DNA from: Bacteriovoracaceae bacterium
GTDB taxonomy: Bacteria > Bdellovibrionota > UBA1018
Assembly (NCBI GenBank): GCA_023250795.1
Contig: JAHFAB010000027.1
Location: forward strand, 1-11,458
DNA: 11,458 nt
Direction: 5' to 3'
In this document: piece after piece, positions 1 through 6,180 of the stretch
How positions within the stretch are numbered: the stretch's first letter is position 1
Layout of the letters: every line of letters begins with the position of its first letter
Program-made: the position numbers and the translations under genes
Notes under the pieces: generated by a model
Seen by the model: only the letters and a program-made list of their open reading frames with translations
Told to the model about the DNA's origin: nothing
Databases searched by the model: none

Positions 1-675
1 GAAGACGTTCTACGAAATGCTGCAGTCAAGAGTGTGGGGGTCTCACAGGGGTCTAAGGAAACAGAGTTTGTTTCAAAATACTTACATCATTCTGATCTCC
101 AAACGCGACTAGTCGCCGCGCAGACTTTGCAGGGGATAGCCCAGAATTCAAAGAGTGATGCTCGCGCTAAGGCAGTTTTAGATCAATACATGCGCGAGGA
201 AAAAACTCCTTGGATCCTAGATCGCCTCAATGGGAAATTTTCAGAAGCAAAAGGCCCTCTGGTGATTGTTTCCAGTTCAGAAGATCGAGTCGCTTCTGTT
301 TTCCCAGGTATTTGGAAAGGTTTTTGGATTTTCCCTAGAGTGGGGAAGCCAGGTCTGTTCTCTACTCCAGCGACATTGCGTTTAGAATTAAAATCAGCGG
401 GTGTGCTCAAAGGTGAGTTTGTGATGGTAGCAAAAAAACAGGTGGCTCAGCAAGCTCAGGCTTTGTCCCAAATTTTTGTGCTCAATGATCCCAAAGCCAA
501 GGGCAAAACCTTTTCTGGTGGGGTATCTCAGGAGATTTTTCGGCCTGGAGGAAAAATGGGGAGTCAGAAAGAAGGCGTGAGCTTTCAGGGAGAAATTTCT
601 GAGAGTGATGGCTTTATTTTTTTAAACCTGCGAACGGCTCGTGGCGGTGGGAGTTTTATCCTGCGGAAGGAGTAG
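1..675 (+). CDS. HEAT-repeat protein, C-terminal fragment (5' end outside window)
   Basis: The reading frame is open from base 1 to the TAG at 673-675, so the gene starts upstream of the window. The GTG at 34 is internal, because the codons before it (EDVLRNAAVKSV) already read as a HEAT-type helix. About the first 65 visible residues form alternating amphipathic helices of HEAT/Armadillo character, with a second unit at LQTRLVAAQTLQGIA. They are followed by about 150 residues rich in beta-prone, Gly and Lys segments, ending in GGGSFILRKE. This C-terminal part looks like a separate beta domain that I do not recognise. HEAT repeats normally serve as protein-protein scaffolds, so a binding role is inferred and no enzymatic motif is seen. 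A signal peptide, if any, would lie outside the window. A palindromic repeat begins about a dozen bases after the stop. Confidence 0.65.
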   Translation, partial: EDVLRNAAVKSVGVSQGSKETEFVSKYLHHSDLQTRLVAAQTLQGIAQNSKSDARAKAVLDQYMREEKTPWILDRLNGKFSEAKGPLVIVSSSEDRVASVFPGIWKGFWIFPRVGKPGLFSTPATLRLELKSAGVLKGEFVMVAKKQVAQQAQALSQIFVLNDPKAKGKTFSGGVSQEIFRPGGKMGSQKEGVSFQGEISESDGFIFLNLRTARGGGSFILRKE

Positions 676-685
676 TGGGTTATGG

Positions 686-731
686 TTGATTGTTTCTGTC
701 CACTCCGCTGCGGAGTGGGCGTGTTGTCTGT
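686..731. repeat. Palindromic REP-like repeat, copy 1
   Basis: The core at 692-719 is identical over 28 bases to 3128-3155, in the same orientation. It contains a perfect inverted repeat with 9-base arms, CCACTCCGC and GCGGAGTGG, around a single T (699-717). Similarity continues with scattered mismatches for about 6 bases to the left and 12 to the right. No T-run follows the stem on either strand, so it does not look like a Rho-independent terminator despite lying just after a stop codon. Confidence 0.8.
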
Positions 732-804
732 GCGATATTCGAAATAAGTGCATCCATTTTATATTTATCAATCCCCCAAGATCGCTAATTTTTAAATAAA
801 AAAA

Positions 805-832
805 TTGACATGTGCTGGGGTGGGGGTATCCT
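805..832 (+). promoter_or_regulatory. Candidate sigma-70 promoter of the repeat/Cys-rich gene
   Basis: A perfect TTGACA (805-810) is followed by a 16-base spacer and TATCCT (827-832, 4 of 6 matches to TATAAT). Transcription would be expected to start about 7 bases after the -10 box, at or next to the ATG at 839. The message would then have little or no 5' leader. The assignment rests on motif matching alone. Confidence 0.45.
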
Positions 833-838
833 TTTAGG

Positions 839-1756
839 ATGAAAACAATTAAACAGAAAAAAAACTTGGTAATTGCAGTGGTGCTTTTGTCCTGTACTTT
901 GGGGGTCCTTAAAAATGTTTACTCTATTGAAGAAGGTGAAAAAATTGGGATTGATGCATCAAACCTGTTAAATACAACATCTAGGCCGTCTACTGGAGAA
1001 GTTGGGAAAAGTGGGACTGCTGCAAGCGACCTATTAAATACAACATCTAAGCCGTCTACTGGAGAAGCTGGAAAAAGTGGGACTGCTGCAAGCGACCTAT
1101 TAAATGCAACATCTAGGCCGTCTACACTTCCGGAGCCCTATGCTTCCATTCAGGCAGTGTTTGGTGGACCTGGTGGCGTGCTAAACATCCTGCCTTTCCT
1201 TCATGATGTGGGGGGCGTAGAAGCATTGGTGATTAAATTTGCTACTCTAAAATTCAACAATTTTTGCTCCAATCTGAACAATACGGCCGGATGCGCACAG
1301 CGCTTATTCGCTGCATTAAATCTAACTAGTGTGACAAAATGTACTATTCCTACAGCAAGATCAGGTGCAGGTGAATTCAGTTGTATGGATTTGCGGACTA
1401 AAAGGAAATTTACAGTTCCGTTATTTCAGGCGTTTAGTGTTGCGTATCTGTTTTTGAACCCACATATAACAAAAACGAGATCAACTTCCGTCCTTGTATC
1501 GCTCTTCATTGGCTTAAATCAATTTGATTTCCCAGTACCTGTAATATTGGCTTCGAATTCGAGTAATCCTCACAAAGAATGCTGTGTGTGTTCATGTACT
1601 GACGCTCCAATTGCAGGCGCGTGCCATTTTGATAAGGGTGTTACAAACCCAGCGACTTGCTCCAACACTAATAAAAATTTGGACTCATGTAGTGCTTGTG
1701 GTTCTCAACCAAGGGATGTTACCTGTGCAATTGTGTCTAGTTCCGTGTGTGATTAG
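839..1756 (+). CDS. Exported protein with 22-residue tandem repeats and Cys-rich C-terminus, function unknown
   Basis: I do not recognise this protein. The frame can be extended to a GTG at 812, but I chose ATG 839 because it opens with a classical signal sequence: a Lys-rich start (MKTIKQKKN), then the hydrophobic stretch LVIAVVLLSCTLGVL. Cleavage could fall after VYS; LLSC is a poor lipobox but a lipoprotein cannot be excluded. Next come two and a half near-identical 22-residue units (ASDLLN..SKPSTGEAGKSG type, 956-1126), rich in Ser, Thr and Gly, probably a flexible stalk. A roughly 140-residue middle domain with four cysteines follows. The last 60 residues hold ten cysteines (ECCVCSC cluster and six more), suggesting a disulfide-bonded tail outside the cytoplasm. 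No Shine-Dalgarno sequence is positioned well for 839. Exported location is inferred; the role is unknown. The gene converges on the HNH gene. Confidence 0.72.
   Translation: MKTIKQKKNLVIAVVLLSCTLGVLKNVYSIEEGEKIGIDASNLLNTTSRPSTGEVGKSGTAASDLLNTTSKPSTGEAGKSGTAASDLLNATSRPSTLPEPYASIQAVFGGPGGVLNILPFLHDVGGVEALVIKFATLKFNNFCSNLNNTAGCAQRLFAALNLTSVTKCTIPTARSGAGEFSCMDLRTKRKFTVPLFQAFSVAYLFLNPHITKTRSTSVLVSLFIGLNQFDFPVPVILASNSSNPHKECCVCSCTDAPIAGACHFDKGVTNPATCSNTNKNLDSCSACGSQPRDVTCAIVSSSVCD
956..1126 (+). repeat. 66-bp in-frame tandem repeat, 2.6 units
   Basis: Units lie at 956-1021, 1022-1087 and (partial, 39 bases) 1088-1126. Units 1 and 2 match at 58 of 66 positions by my count, and units 2 and 3 at 36 of 39. 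The period is a multiple of three, so gain or loss of a unit would lengthen or shorten the protein by 22 residues without shifting the frame. The high DNA identity points to fairly recent duplication. Confidence 0.9.
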
Positions 1757-1814
1757 TTGCATTAACTACGACTAAATCTGATACTTCAGAGAAGTCAGGT
1801 GTATGGAAAACCTG

Positions 1815-2810
1815 TTAACGTTCTTTATAATACTTCCGCATTTTTTCCTTTCCAAATACTTTTTCTGCTTCGAGCAAATTGTGGGGCTTACACCGGACAC
1901 GTAAGTTGTCTAACGTACTTTTCCCACCTAATGCCAAAGGTAAAATATGATCCAATTCGAGGCCATATTTGCACCCACATATTTTACCTGTGTCGGGATC
2001 TTCGAAAGTGCATATGGAGTTGTCTCGTTCGTGAACCTGTCGCTCTAGTTTTTTTGAAGTGTAAGGTCTCCTGTTTTGTGGCGGTTGCTGTATACTTTGG
2101 TTTGGAATATGGTTGACGGAGAGGGGGTTTTTAATTTTTGTAGCCTCTGTCCGCTCAGTTTTAAAAGCAGGATCTTTTTTCATCAGCATAAAGTCTGCTA
2201 GCATTTCAAATAAGTCTGCATAAGAAGGATGAGTGTTTGTATGTACAGTGATTTCTTTAACCCGCCTAAATTTCTCCATTTGTTGATCACTTGCTATAAA
2301 CTTAATTTCCGACTGTGTTTCTGAAATTTTTCTCTCATAATCTTGTGCTAGGACTGTTTTTTCTGGGTTTTCACTGACAGAAAAAAGTAATCTTTGGCAT
2401 TGTTCTTGGCTCTTACCTTCGATTTTTTCTAAAAGATCTATTTTTTCCATTTGTGTATATTCTTTTTCACAGTATTTTTTTTCTTTCTCAAAGAAATGTT
2501 GAAGAGAACTCATATTGCTCAGAGAAACTTTCCCTGTGTTCAGTGCCTGTTCGACTTTTTTCTGGATTGGCTCTGGCAAATTTTTTAGCAACTTCATTGA
2601 TTTGATTCTGCGTGTGGCCGACCCTGGTGTGTAGCCCAGTCCTTCTACACAGTAAGCAAAGAGATTAGAAAAGCCTCTTTCTACGTAAAGTTTTCGACTC
2701 TCCATTTCTTTGAGGTGCCACAAAAAGTGAGTGGTCATTTCTCGTTCTTTTGAGACTATTTCTTTTGTATTATTCCAGAGTTCTAGATCAGATAAGTGTT
2801 TTAGATTCAT
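1815..2810 (-). CDS. HNH endonuclease (331 aa, Bdellovibrio-type)
   Basis: The last 80 residues form an HNH nuclease fold. There is a Cys-bearing loop (C267, C278, C280), then the LELDHILPLALGG motif with catalytic D287/H288, Asn302 in the DNLR segment, and C307/H310 in RCKPHN. HNH domains of this kind cut DNA using one metal ion, and the Cys residues may bind structural zinc. The first 110 residues are helical (SDLELW, MESRKLY, YTPGSATRRIKSMKLL, GKVSLSNMSSL). This layout is familiar from HNH proteins found in several copies in Bdellovibrio genomes, and is reminiscent of DUF222/13E12-type proteins. A basic linker lies at about 215-260. The ATG is preceded 8 bases upstream by AAAGGAG (2819-2825), which makes the start convincing. 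The target is unknown; no methylase, CRISPR, intron or phage gene lies nearby. It could be a stand-alone mobile gene. Confidence 0.9.
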   Translation of the reverse strand: MNLKHLSDLELWNNTKEIVSKEREMTTHFLWHLKEMESRKLYVERGFSNLFAYCVEGLGYTPGSATRRIKSMKLLKNLPEPIQKKVEQALNTGKVSLSNMSSLQHFFEKEKKYCEKEYTQMEKIDLLEKIEGKSQEQCQRLLFSVSENPEKTVLAQDYERKISETQSEIKFIASDQQMEKFRRVKEITVHTNTHPSYADLFEMLADFMLMKKDPAFKTERTEATKIKNPLSVNHIPNQSIQQPPQNRRPYTSKKLERQVHERDNSICTFEDPDTGKICGCKYGLELDHILPLALGGKSTLDNLRVRCKPHNLLEAEKVFGKEKMRKYYKER

Positions 2811-2882
2811 TTTATTTTCTCCTTTATGTTTAGTCCGTCATAATGGCGAACATGTAGGAAGGTCTGTATCATGGCTTTTTTA

Positions 2883-2930
2883 AGGGTATTTTCAGCTCGT
2901 AAAATTCAATTTGCGAGAGGGTATTTTTAG
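2883..2930. promoter_or_regulatory. Direct repeats flanking an inverted repeat upstream of the HNH gene
   Basis: AGGGTATTTTCAG (2883-2895) and AGGGTATTTTTAG (2918-2930) match at 12 of 13 bases, 35 bases apart. The stretch exactly between them (2896-2917) is an inverted repeat, CTCGTAAA and TTTGCGAG, with one G:T pair. The symmetry and the position 60-110 bases upstream of the HNH start suggest a protein-binding site or the footprint of a small element. No clear -35/-10 pair was found here. Confidence 0.35.
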
Positions 2931-3017
2931 TAACTTAGCCAGGGATAAAACAGAAAAAAAGTTCAAAAATACCGTTATTAAACCATTGTGACAGGTTTTA
3001 TAAACACAGTAGCTGAG

Positions 3018-3034
3018 ACGAAAACTGTTTTCGT
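3018..3034. repeat. Perfect odd palindrome, 8-base arms
   Basis: ACGAAAAC, a central T, then GTTTTCGT. It is followed by ATTTTTGAT on the + strand, so an operator or a weak hairpin terminator is conceivable. The arms are AT-rich, and no gene ends nearby on the + strand. Confidence 0.5.
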
Positions 3035-3121
3035 ATTTTTGATAAAAAATCTGTCAACAGAATTCGACCTGACTAAAATATTTTTTATAAATAATTTCTC
3101 TATTTTTCCTGGCAGTTTTTA

Positions 3122-3167
3122 TTGACCGTTTCTGTCCACTCCGCTGCGGAGTGGGAGCGTTGCCTGA
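3122..3167. repeat. Palindromic REP-like repeat, copy 2
   Basis: This is the second copy of the element at 686-731, in the same orientation. The core 3128-3155 is identical, including the 9-base arms CCACTCCGC and GCGGAGTGG around a single T (3135-3153). It lies in intergenic DNA about 170 bases before the RCC1 gene. With copy 1 it brackets the Cys-rich gene and the HNH gene. Confidence 0.8.
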
Positions 3168-3202
3168 GTTGGTACAGAAAGCTCACGTGCTCGCAGCTCA
3201 CT

Positions 3203-3217
3203 TTTTACTGAGTAAAA
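3203..3217. repeat. Perfect odd palindrome, 7-base arms
   Basis: TTTTACT, a central G, then AGTAAAA. It lies about 40 bases upstream of the TTGACA at 3256, on the RCC1-gene side of the gap. A dimeric regulator could bind such a site, but nothing else supports this. Confidence 0.4.
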
Positions 3218-3255
3218 TGCCACCATTATGTATATGGCCGTTTTTGCAGTCAAAC

Positions 3256-3284
3256 TTGACACATTCTATTTTCTCCAGAGAAAT
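3256..3284 (+). promoter_or_regulatory. Weak candidate promoter of the RCC1-repeat gene
   Basis: A perfect TTGACA (3256-3261) is followed 17 bases later by AGAAAT (3279-3284), which matches only 3 of 6 positions of the -10 consensus. It lies at a plausible distance from the proposed start at 3322. The poor -10 leaves it doubtful. Confidence 0.25.
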
Positions 3285-3309
3285 GAGACCATTGTTAGAC
3301 AGTTAGAAA

Positions 3310-3315
3310 GAGGGG
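3310..3315 (+). promoter_or_regulatory. Ribosome-binding site deciding a CTG start
   Basis: GAGGGG ends 6 bases before the CTG at 3322. It is the only good Shine-Dalgarno sequence near the beginning of the RCC1 frame. No ATG or GTG lies in frame between the upstream TAG (3304-3306) and the TTG at 3358, which would cut away most of the hydrophobic N-terminus. Confidence 0.55.
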
Positions 3316-3321
3316 CGTAAG

Positions 3322-6096
3322 CTGGAAAATCAAAAAGGGAACGCACTATTAATCAGCTTGCTAGTGATTGGGGCAGCTGTGTTGATTGGATATGGGGCGC
3401 TTGTAAGTCTTGTTTCTCAAAACCGTCAGCTTGCTTCAAATAATGATGCTTCTTTTGCCGAAGCAGTTTTGGCTTTGATCCAAGCTCAGAGCGAGATTGA
3501 GTTTAATAAGCAGTTTTGTTTGGCTAAGGGGAAAAATCCTAATTTGACATTACCCCAGTTTTTTGAACTACCCGAAATAAAAACAAGATTAGAGAATAAC
3601 AAATTTTTAGCACTCGGAGTTCCAAAAAAAGAAGCTCTGAGATTACAAGCTGCTAATCCAGCATCAGGTCCACTCAGTGATCCACTGGTAAAGGCATATT
3701 TATTAAAAAATGCAAATAACGAAAACATAATCGGGTTTGAAACTTTTACGGACATTTGTAGACTAAAGATTTTTCCATGTTCTGCAGAAAAAACCATGAA
3801 AGCAAATCCCTACTTTGCATTTGCAAGTAGCGTGAAAGAGATTACGAGTTGCGAGAACTCATCTCCCCCAACTCCACCAGGGTTCACTCCCTTTGCGATT
3901 GGGCCTACTCATACTTGCTTTATTCAGCAACCCAAAGGAGCTCTTTTCTGTTGGGGAGATAATCGAGAAGGGCAAATAGGTGATGGAACAGTGGGTGGAT
4001 TTCGTTCCACCCCACGTAAAGTGTTTGATTCTGGTGTAACAAAAGTATCGGCATCGAAACATTCAACTTGTGCAATCAAAGAGGAAGCACTCTATTGCTG
4101 GGGATCAAGATCACAATTGAAATCACAGGGAAACCCTAAAAAGATTTTTACAAAAGAGGTTAAGGACGTCAGGGCTATAAGTATAGGAGCGGAAAATTCT
4201 AGTAATTGCGCACATGCGGTTTTAGTGATGGATGCACTTTTTTGTATTAGTCCTGATTCTATTGAACCTAGAAAGGTTCTTTCTTCTGGAGTGACTTTAT
4301 TGGGTGGAAATGCTTTTGTGCATCTGACAATTGCCAATGGGGATCTATATTCGATAGATGGCTATGGGCTAGAAAAAGTGAATGCAAATCAAAATGTCCC
4401 AAAAGTTAAATATTTATTAAATAATCTTGAAACAAGACTCATATCAGGCACAGGAAAGCCTGTCTGCTTAATTTCAGAAGAGGGTGCACTTTATTGCAAT
4501 GCCTTGGGGGATATAGCGAACTGTAAAGCTGGTACTTACTGTAAATTGATTGCGTCTGGAGTAACTGATGTATCAGAAACAGGTTTTGGAGGGCAGCCTT
4601 GGTCTGCTTTCTGTGCTATTATGTCTGGAGATCTTTATTGTGGTAGTTTCTTTTCTAGTACACCTAGCCAAGTTTATCTAGCTAACCAACTTTATCTAAA
4701 TGATCTAAAAACAAGATGTGATAACCCCAACCCCACTTTGTTAAGTGACAAAAAAAAATATTTTTCAACTTGTTCTACTTTCGGCCAAGGAGTTACTTCG
4801 GTAAAAGCCTCCTTTCCTAACGAGAGGTGTTTTTTACAGAGCGGAAAGCTTCGTTGTTCTGGTTGGAAATTTAGACAAGAAGAAGATTCTTCGATTACAA
4901 ATATTACTTATTACGATGGATCACTGAGAAAAGGTATATTAGATTTTGAAAACCTTGGAGATACTATCCTTTTTTCAGCGGGTGTTTCGACATTTGAATC
5001 TGGGTTTTTTCGTACATGTGCCCTTGTTAATGGTGAACCTTATTGTTGGGGATCAAACGCTTATGGAGAGCTTGGTATTGGTAAGGGGGGTGTAACAGCC
5101 CCCAAAACGATACTGCCTAATGGTGTAAAGTCTATTTTTACTAATCGCACTACTGATTTTCCTGCAGAACATGCGATACCTTATACTACAAGTGGTTTCA
5201 CTGCGGCTTGTGCAATTATGCAAAGTGGAGAGTTACGATGTTGGGGGAATTCTCAGTACCTAGGGAAGCTTAGGACAGGAGACATATTGGATCCATACCC
5301 ATCAGCAGAGAACTCTTTAGTGAAATTTTACCAGAAACCCGAGCAGTTCTTTTTTCAATCCGGAGTTTCAGAGGTGATATTGGGTAGAGGTACAAATTTT
5401 GCTATTTTTAATAATGAAGTGTATGGGTGGGGTTCAAATGAAAAAAGTGAGATTTATTCTTCTCCTAGCGTTAACGGTACTAATTATCCCTTACCGCATA
5501 AAACTGAATACCAATTTCCTATTTCCCATTATAAGAACCTTGTAAGTCCTCAAATTATTAATAATGATTATATGATTTATAAAGGCTCACTTATAAATAT
5601 GAGAGCTGGAAATGAAATTATCCGTGGTCCTATCATTCAATATGTATTTGGTAGCGCAGCTGGCAGTATTAGTAATCATTGTCTAATTAAATTAGGGGGA
5701 CTCTATTGTTTTGGTGCAAATGAGAGCGGACAAATTGGAGATGGAACAACTGCTCAACGTGATATATCAAATCCATATCCAGTTTTTTCAAGCGGTGTGC
5801 AATCTGTGGAGGTCAGTCCGAGTGGTCAAACAACTTGTGCCGTGGTTAATGATGCACTATTTTGCTGGGGTAATAATTATGAAGGACAGGTGGGGAATGG
5901 AACCACAAATAATCAATATACTCCATATAAAGTAATTGAAAAAAATGTAAAACAGGTGAGCATGGGTGTGTCATTTACTTGTGCAGTTTTAAATACAGGT
6001 GAACTAAAGTGTTGGGGGAATAATTCTGCCAGCCAAACTGGTGATGGTACAGCCGTTTACTTGAATCCTCAGAAGGTATTGTTACCAAAAGAATAA
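3322..6096 (+). CDS. Large RCC1-repeat protein with prepilin-like N-terminus
   Basis: From the proposed CTG start the protein has 924 residues and begins ENQKGNALLISLLVIG after the initiator. A short Gln-Lys-Gly leader followed by a roughly 20-residue hydrophobic helix is typical of class III (prepilin peptidase) signals. It lacks Glu at +5, as in GspK/PilX-like minor pilins. A TTG at 3358 is the only other start and would truncate this helix. Residues about 30-185 are a mixed region ending in a Pro-rich linker (PPTPPGFTP). From about 195 to the end run RCC1-type beta-propeller repeats: I count 13 signatures of the form C-(6-12)-L-Y/F-C-W-G. The first and the last few retain the GQIGDGT turn and the middle ones are degenerate. 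Paired cysteines imply disulfides and an extracytoplasmic location. RCC1 propellers are binding platforms; the bacterial ligand is unknown. A surface or pilus-associated adhesin-like role is inference. Confidence 0.9.
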   Translation: MENQKGNALLISLLVIGAAVLIGYGALVSLVSQNRQLASNNDASFAEAVLALIQAQSEIEFNKQFCLAKGKNPNLTLPQFFELPEIKTRLENNKFLALGVPKKEALRLQAANPASGPLSDPLVKAYLLKNANNENIIGFETFTDICRLKIFPCSAEKTMKANPYFAFASSVKEITSCENSSPPTPPGFTPFAIGPTHTCFIQQPKGALFCWGDNREGQIGDGTVGGFRSTPRKVFDSGVTKVSASKHSTCAIKEEALYCWGSRSQLKSQGNPKKIFTKEVKDVRAISIGAENSSNCAHAVLVMDALFCISPDSIEPRKVLSSGVTLLGGNAFVHLTIANGDLYSIDGYGLEKVNANQNVPKVKYLLNNLETRLISGTGKPVCLISEEGALYCNALGDIANCKAGTYCKLIASGVTDVSETGFGGQPWSAFCAIMSGDLYCGSFFSSTPSQVYLANQLYLNDLKTRCDNPNPTLLSDKKKYFSTCSTFGQGVTSVKASFPNERCFLQSGKLRCSGWKFRQEEDSSITNITYYDGSLRKGILDFENLGDTILFSAGVSTFESGFFRTCALVNGEPYCWGSNAYGELGIGKGGVTAPKTILPNGVKSIFTNRTTDFPAEHAIPYTTSGFTAACAIMQSGELRCWGNSQYLGKLRTGDILDPYPSAENSLVKFYQKPEQFFFQSGVSEVILGRGTNFAIFNNEVYGWGSNEKSEIYSSPSVNGTNYPLPHKTEYQFPISHYKNLVSPQIINNDYMIYKGSLINMRAGNEIIRGPIIQYVFGSAAGSISNHCLIKLGGLYCFGANESGQIGDGTTAQRDISNPYPVFSSGVQSVEVSPSGQTTCAVVNDALFCWGNNYEGQVGNGTTNNQYTPYKVIEKNVKQVSMGVSFTCAVLNTGELKCWGNNSASQTGDGTAVYLNPQKVLLPKE

Positions 6097-6180
6097 AAAG
6101 TGAACTCTCTAACAGGTAAGCCACTAGTTTGATGAGTAGACTCCCAAGGCTTGGCCTAGAGATTCAGTAATCCAGGGAAA

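Larger units (their letters stand above)
2811..3321. other. AT-rich intergenic region with several inverted repeats, no convincing gene
   Basis: This divergent gap lies between the HNH and RCC1 genes. It contains the HNH ribosome-binding site, two copies of an AGGGTATTTT motif (2883-2895 and 2918-2930) around an imperfect inverted repeat, and a 17-base palindrome at 3018-3034. It also holds the second palindromic REP-like repeat at 3122-3167, another palindrome at 3203-3217 and a TTGACA at 3256-3261. I see no open frame with a credible start and ribosome-binding site other than the flanking genes. Confidence 0.7.

Noticed and set aside
692..719. REP-like palindrome read as a terminator of the HEAT gene
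   Set aside because: There is no T-run after the stem on either strand, and the same sequence recurs at 3128-3155 where no gene ends.
810..842. Ten-codon frame from ATG 810 whose TGA overlaps the ATG at 839 (ATGA), a possible leader peptide
   Set aside because: There is no ribosome-binding site, and the ATG overlaps the TTGACA promoter box, so it is probably not even transcribed.
956..1126. Tandem units considered as a CRISPR array
   Set aside because: The units are contiguous without spacers and stay in frame as coding repeats of the protein.
1778..1798. Hairpin CTG-AT-ACTTC / GAAGT-CAG between the convergent genes as a bidirectional terminator
   Set aside because: The stem is short and bulged, with no T-run on either side.
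1799..2116. Open frame on the + strand beginning MYGKPVNVLYN
   Set aside because: It lies wholly antisense to the well-supported HNH gene, has no ribosome-binding site and shows no domain pattern.
1815..2810. HNH gene considered as a homing endonuclease, retron, CRISPR or restriction-system component
   Set aside because: No intron, intein, reverse transcriptase, cas or methyltransferase gene is present; only the stand-alone nuclease can be supported.
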